Shown here: one piece after another, positions 5,982-6,650 of the stretch | How the letters are laid out: each line of letters starts with the position of its first letter | Position numbering within the stretch: position 1 is the stretch's first letter | DNA from: Candidatus Woesearchaeota archaeon CG08_land_8_20_14_0_20_47_9 | GTDB lineage: Archaea > Nanobdellota > Nanobdellia > Woesearchaeales > CG1-02-47-18 | Direction of reading: 5' to 3' | DNA length: 6,650 nt | NCBI GenBank assembly: GCA_002763335.1 | Contig: PEYS01000067.1 | Span: forward strand, 1-6,650 | Position numbers and translations under genes: made by a program | The notes under the pieces: generated by a model | What the model was told of the DNA's origin: nothing | The model's database searches: none | The model's input: the letters and a program-made list of their open reading frames with translations, nothing else

Positions 5982-6013
5982 AGATTAGTAATTAAAACTG
6001 CAGTCCAGACGTG

Positions 6014-6072
6014 GAAAACTTTGAATACCGGAGCCGAGCCGCAGGCGAAGGCGGAGGTCATTCAAAGTTTTC
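6014..6072. repeat. GC-rich palindromic element, REP/MITE-like or terminator hairpin
   Basis: Perfect 13-bp inverted arms, GAAAACTTTGAAT (6014-6026) and ATTCAAAGTTTTC (6060-6072), flank a 33-bp GC-rich core. The core continues the fold: ACC/GGT, GCC/GGC and GCC/GGC three-pair stems separated by purine-only internal loops (GGA/GGA and GA/GAA), with a GCA loop at the tip. The core composition contrasts with the AT-rich surroundings. The right arm carries the last two codons and the TGA stop of the GNAT gene. It lies between convergent genes, and on the minus strand the hairpin is followed by TTTT (AGTTTTAATTACT), so it could end transcription of the GNAT gene. The architecture also fits a short mobile or REP-like repeat; no transposase is nearby. 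Whether other genomic copies exist cannot be seen here. Confidence 0.65.
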
Positions 6073-6595
6073 GATAATAAACCTCGCAATTAAAACCATC
6101 CCTATAAACTGTAAGATCATCTATTTTGATAAAACCCAATTTTTTATAGATGTGCTGGGCAATAGGATTGTGAGCAAAAAGGTTCACCCGTATAATGGTA
6201 TTATTGTTTTTTGATGCCTCCTGAATCCTGGAGATTAGGTGTTGCACTAACAAAGAGCCTGCCCCTCTGCCACGGTCTTCCTTTTTAATGTAAATGCCCC
6301 CGATCCAGATTCCTGGAATCTTAAGCTCTTTTCCAACTGATTGGTCATCGGGAAGTATGGAGCCGATACCGATAATCCTGTTATATTCTCTCTCTACTAT
6401 GATGTATGTGTCAAAGGGATGCTCTCTCATCAGGTTCTTCTTAATCCACCTGGAAAAAGAAGGGCCAGCTTTACCATCGCTCTCTTCCTTCATATGTAGA
6501 AGCCATTCTATTGTGTTGTTGTATAACTCTGACTTCTTGTTCTTTAATTCTTTTAATGAGAAAAAGTTAATATCTTTTTTTTGAAGTTTCTTCAT
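6062..6595 (-). CDS. GNAT-family N-acetyltransferase
   Basis: A 177-residue GCN5-related acetyltransferase, which transfers an acetyl group from acetyl-CoA to an amine on a protein or small molecule; the substrate cannot be told. Strand 4 and the acetyl-CoA pyrophosphate loop are clear: IWIGGIYIKKEDRGRGAG (96-113), with RGRGAG matching the R/Q-x-x-G-x-G/A motif, followed by helix SLLVQHLISRIQEA. Motif B is NPIAQHIYKKLGF (143-155), the usual N-x-x-A-x-x-x-Y-x-x-x-G-F. The N-terminal half (1-60) is lysine-rich and variable, as is common. Length is normal for a single-domain GNAT. It is transcribed alone, converging on the 5515-5889 gene, and its stop codon lies in the right arm of a palindromic element. 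It is AT-rich with long A-runs (A8 near the start, 6574-6581). The ATG has no ribosome site and a TATA box at the leaderless distance. The family is secure; the specific role is unknown. Confidence 0.9.
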   Translation of the reverse strand: MKKLQKKDINFFSLKELKNKKSELYNNTIEWLLHMKEESDGKAGPSFSRWIKKNLMREHPFDTYIIVEREYNRIIGIGSILPDDQSVGKELKIPGIWIGGIYIKKEDRGRGAGSLLVQHLISRIQEASKNNNTIIRVNLFAHNPIAQHIYKKLGFIKIDDLTVYRDGFNCEVYYRKL

Positions 6596-6618
6596 AACAG
6601 TTTGTTAAAGAGTGCTGA

Positions 6619-6626
6619 CTTATATA
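6619..6626 (-). promoter_or_regulatory. TATA box of the GNAT gene (leaderless)
   Basis: TATATAAG on the minus strand, preceded by an A-rich stretch (CTAAAAA) that could serve as BRE. Its centre is about 27-28 bp before the ATG at 6595, which predicts a start of transcription at the ATG. No Shine-Dalgarno sequence is present (ACAAACTGTT before ATG). Confidence 0.7.
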
Positions 6627-6650
6627 TTTTTAGAATTAAAAACTGTAAAG

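Noticed and set aside
5911..5990. Possible tRNA or CRISPR repeat
   Set aside because: No acceptor or T-arm consensus and no regularly spaced repeats with spacers; only a 7-bp degenerate tandem repeat and small hairpins.
6011..6214. Plus-strand open frame of 67 codons
   Set aside because: It runs through the palindromic element and then antisense to the GNAT gene; its sequence reflects the repeat, not a protein family.

Overview
The window looks archaeal. Three transcription starts are predicted: those of the two right-hand genes have a TATA-like box centred about 27 bp before an ATG with no Shine-Dalgarno sequence, the pattern of leaderless archaeal mRNAs. Genes inside the left-hand operon instead have GGTG/GGAGG-type ribosome binding sites close to their starts. 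The folate enzymes are of bacterial type. That mixture fits a lineage that acquired tetrahydrofolate-linked C1 metabolism from bacteria, such as a DPANN archaeon, but the exact lineage cannot be read from the sequence.

Positions 52-5296 (minus strand, transcribed right to left) form a tight five-gene operon: carA (carbamoyl-phosphate synthase small subunit), a two-domain protein fusing a PurN-like formyltransferase to 5-formyltetrahydrofolate cyclo-ligase, a small polytopic membrane protein resembling an ECF transporter S component, glyA (serine hydroxymethyltransferase) and folD (methylene-THF dehydrogenase/cyclohydrolase). Gaps range from a 4-bp ORF overlap to about 14 bp. GlyA loads serine carbon onto THF, FolD oxidises it to 10-formyl-THF, the formyltransferase domain can use 10-formyl-THF, and the cyclo-ligase domain recovers 5-formyl-THF, a known side product of serine hydroxymethyltransferase. 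The membrane protein could supply folate or a related vitamin; this is inferred from its position only. carB is not in the window.

Positions 5297-5514 hold the operon promoter region and, facing the other way, the leaderless promoter of a 124-residue orphan protein (5515-5889, plus strand) whose alpha/beta pattern recalls a receiver domain without the phosphorylation residues. Positions 5890-6061 are a convergent intergenic stretch with a T-rich terminator candidate, small hairpins, a degenerate 7-bp tandem repeat and a striking GC-rich palindrome with 13-bp perfect arms (6014-6072). The palindrome overlaps the stop codon of a minus-strand GNAT acetyltransferase (6062-6595), which has its own leaderless promoter at the right edge. 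The right part (5360-6650) is visibly more AT-rich than the operon and looks like accessory sequence.

The most interesting items are the formyltransferase/cyclo-ligase fusion with its non-canonical substrate loop, the membrane protein embedded in the folate operon, and the palindromic element. No CRISPR array, rRNA, tRNA or transposase was seen.
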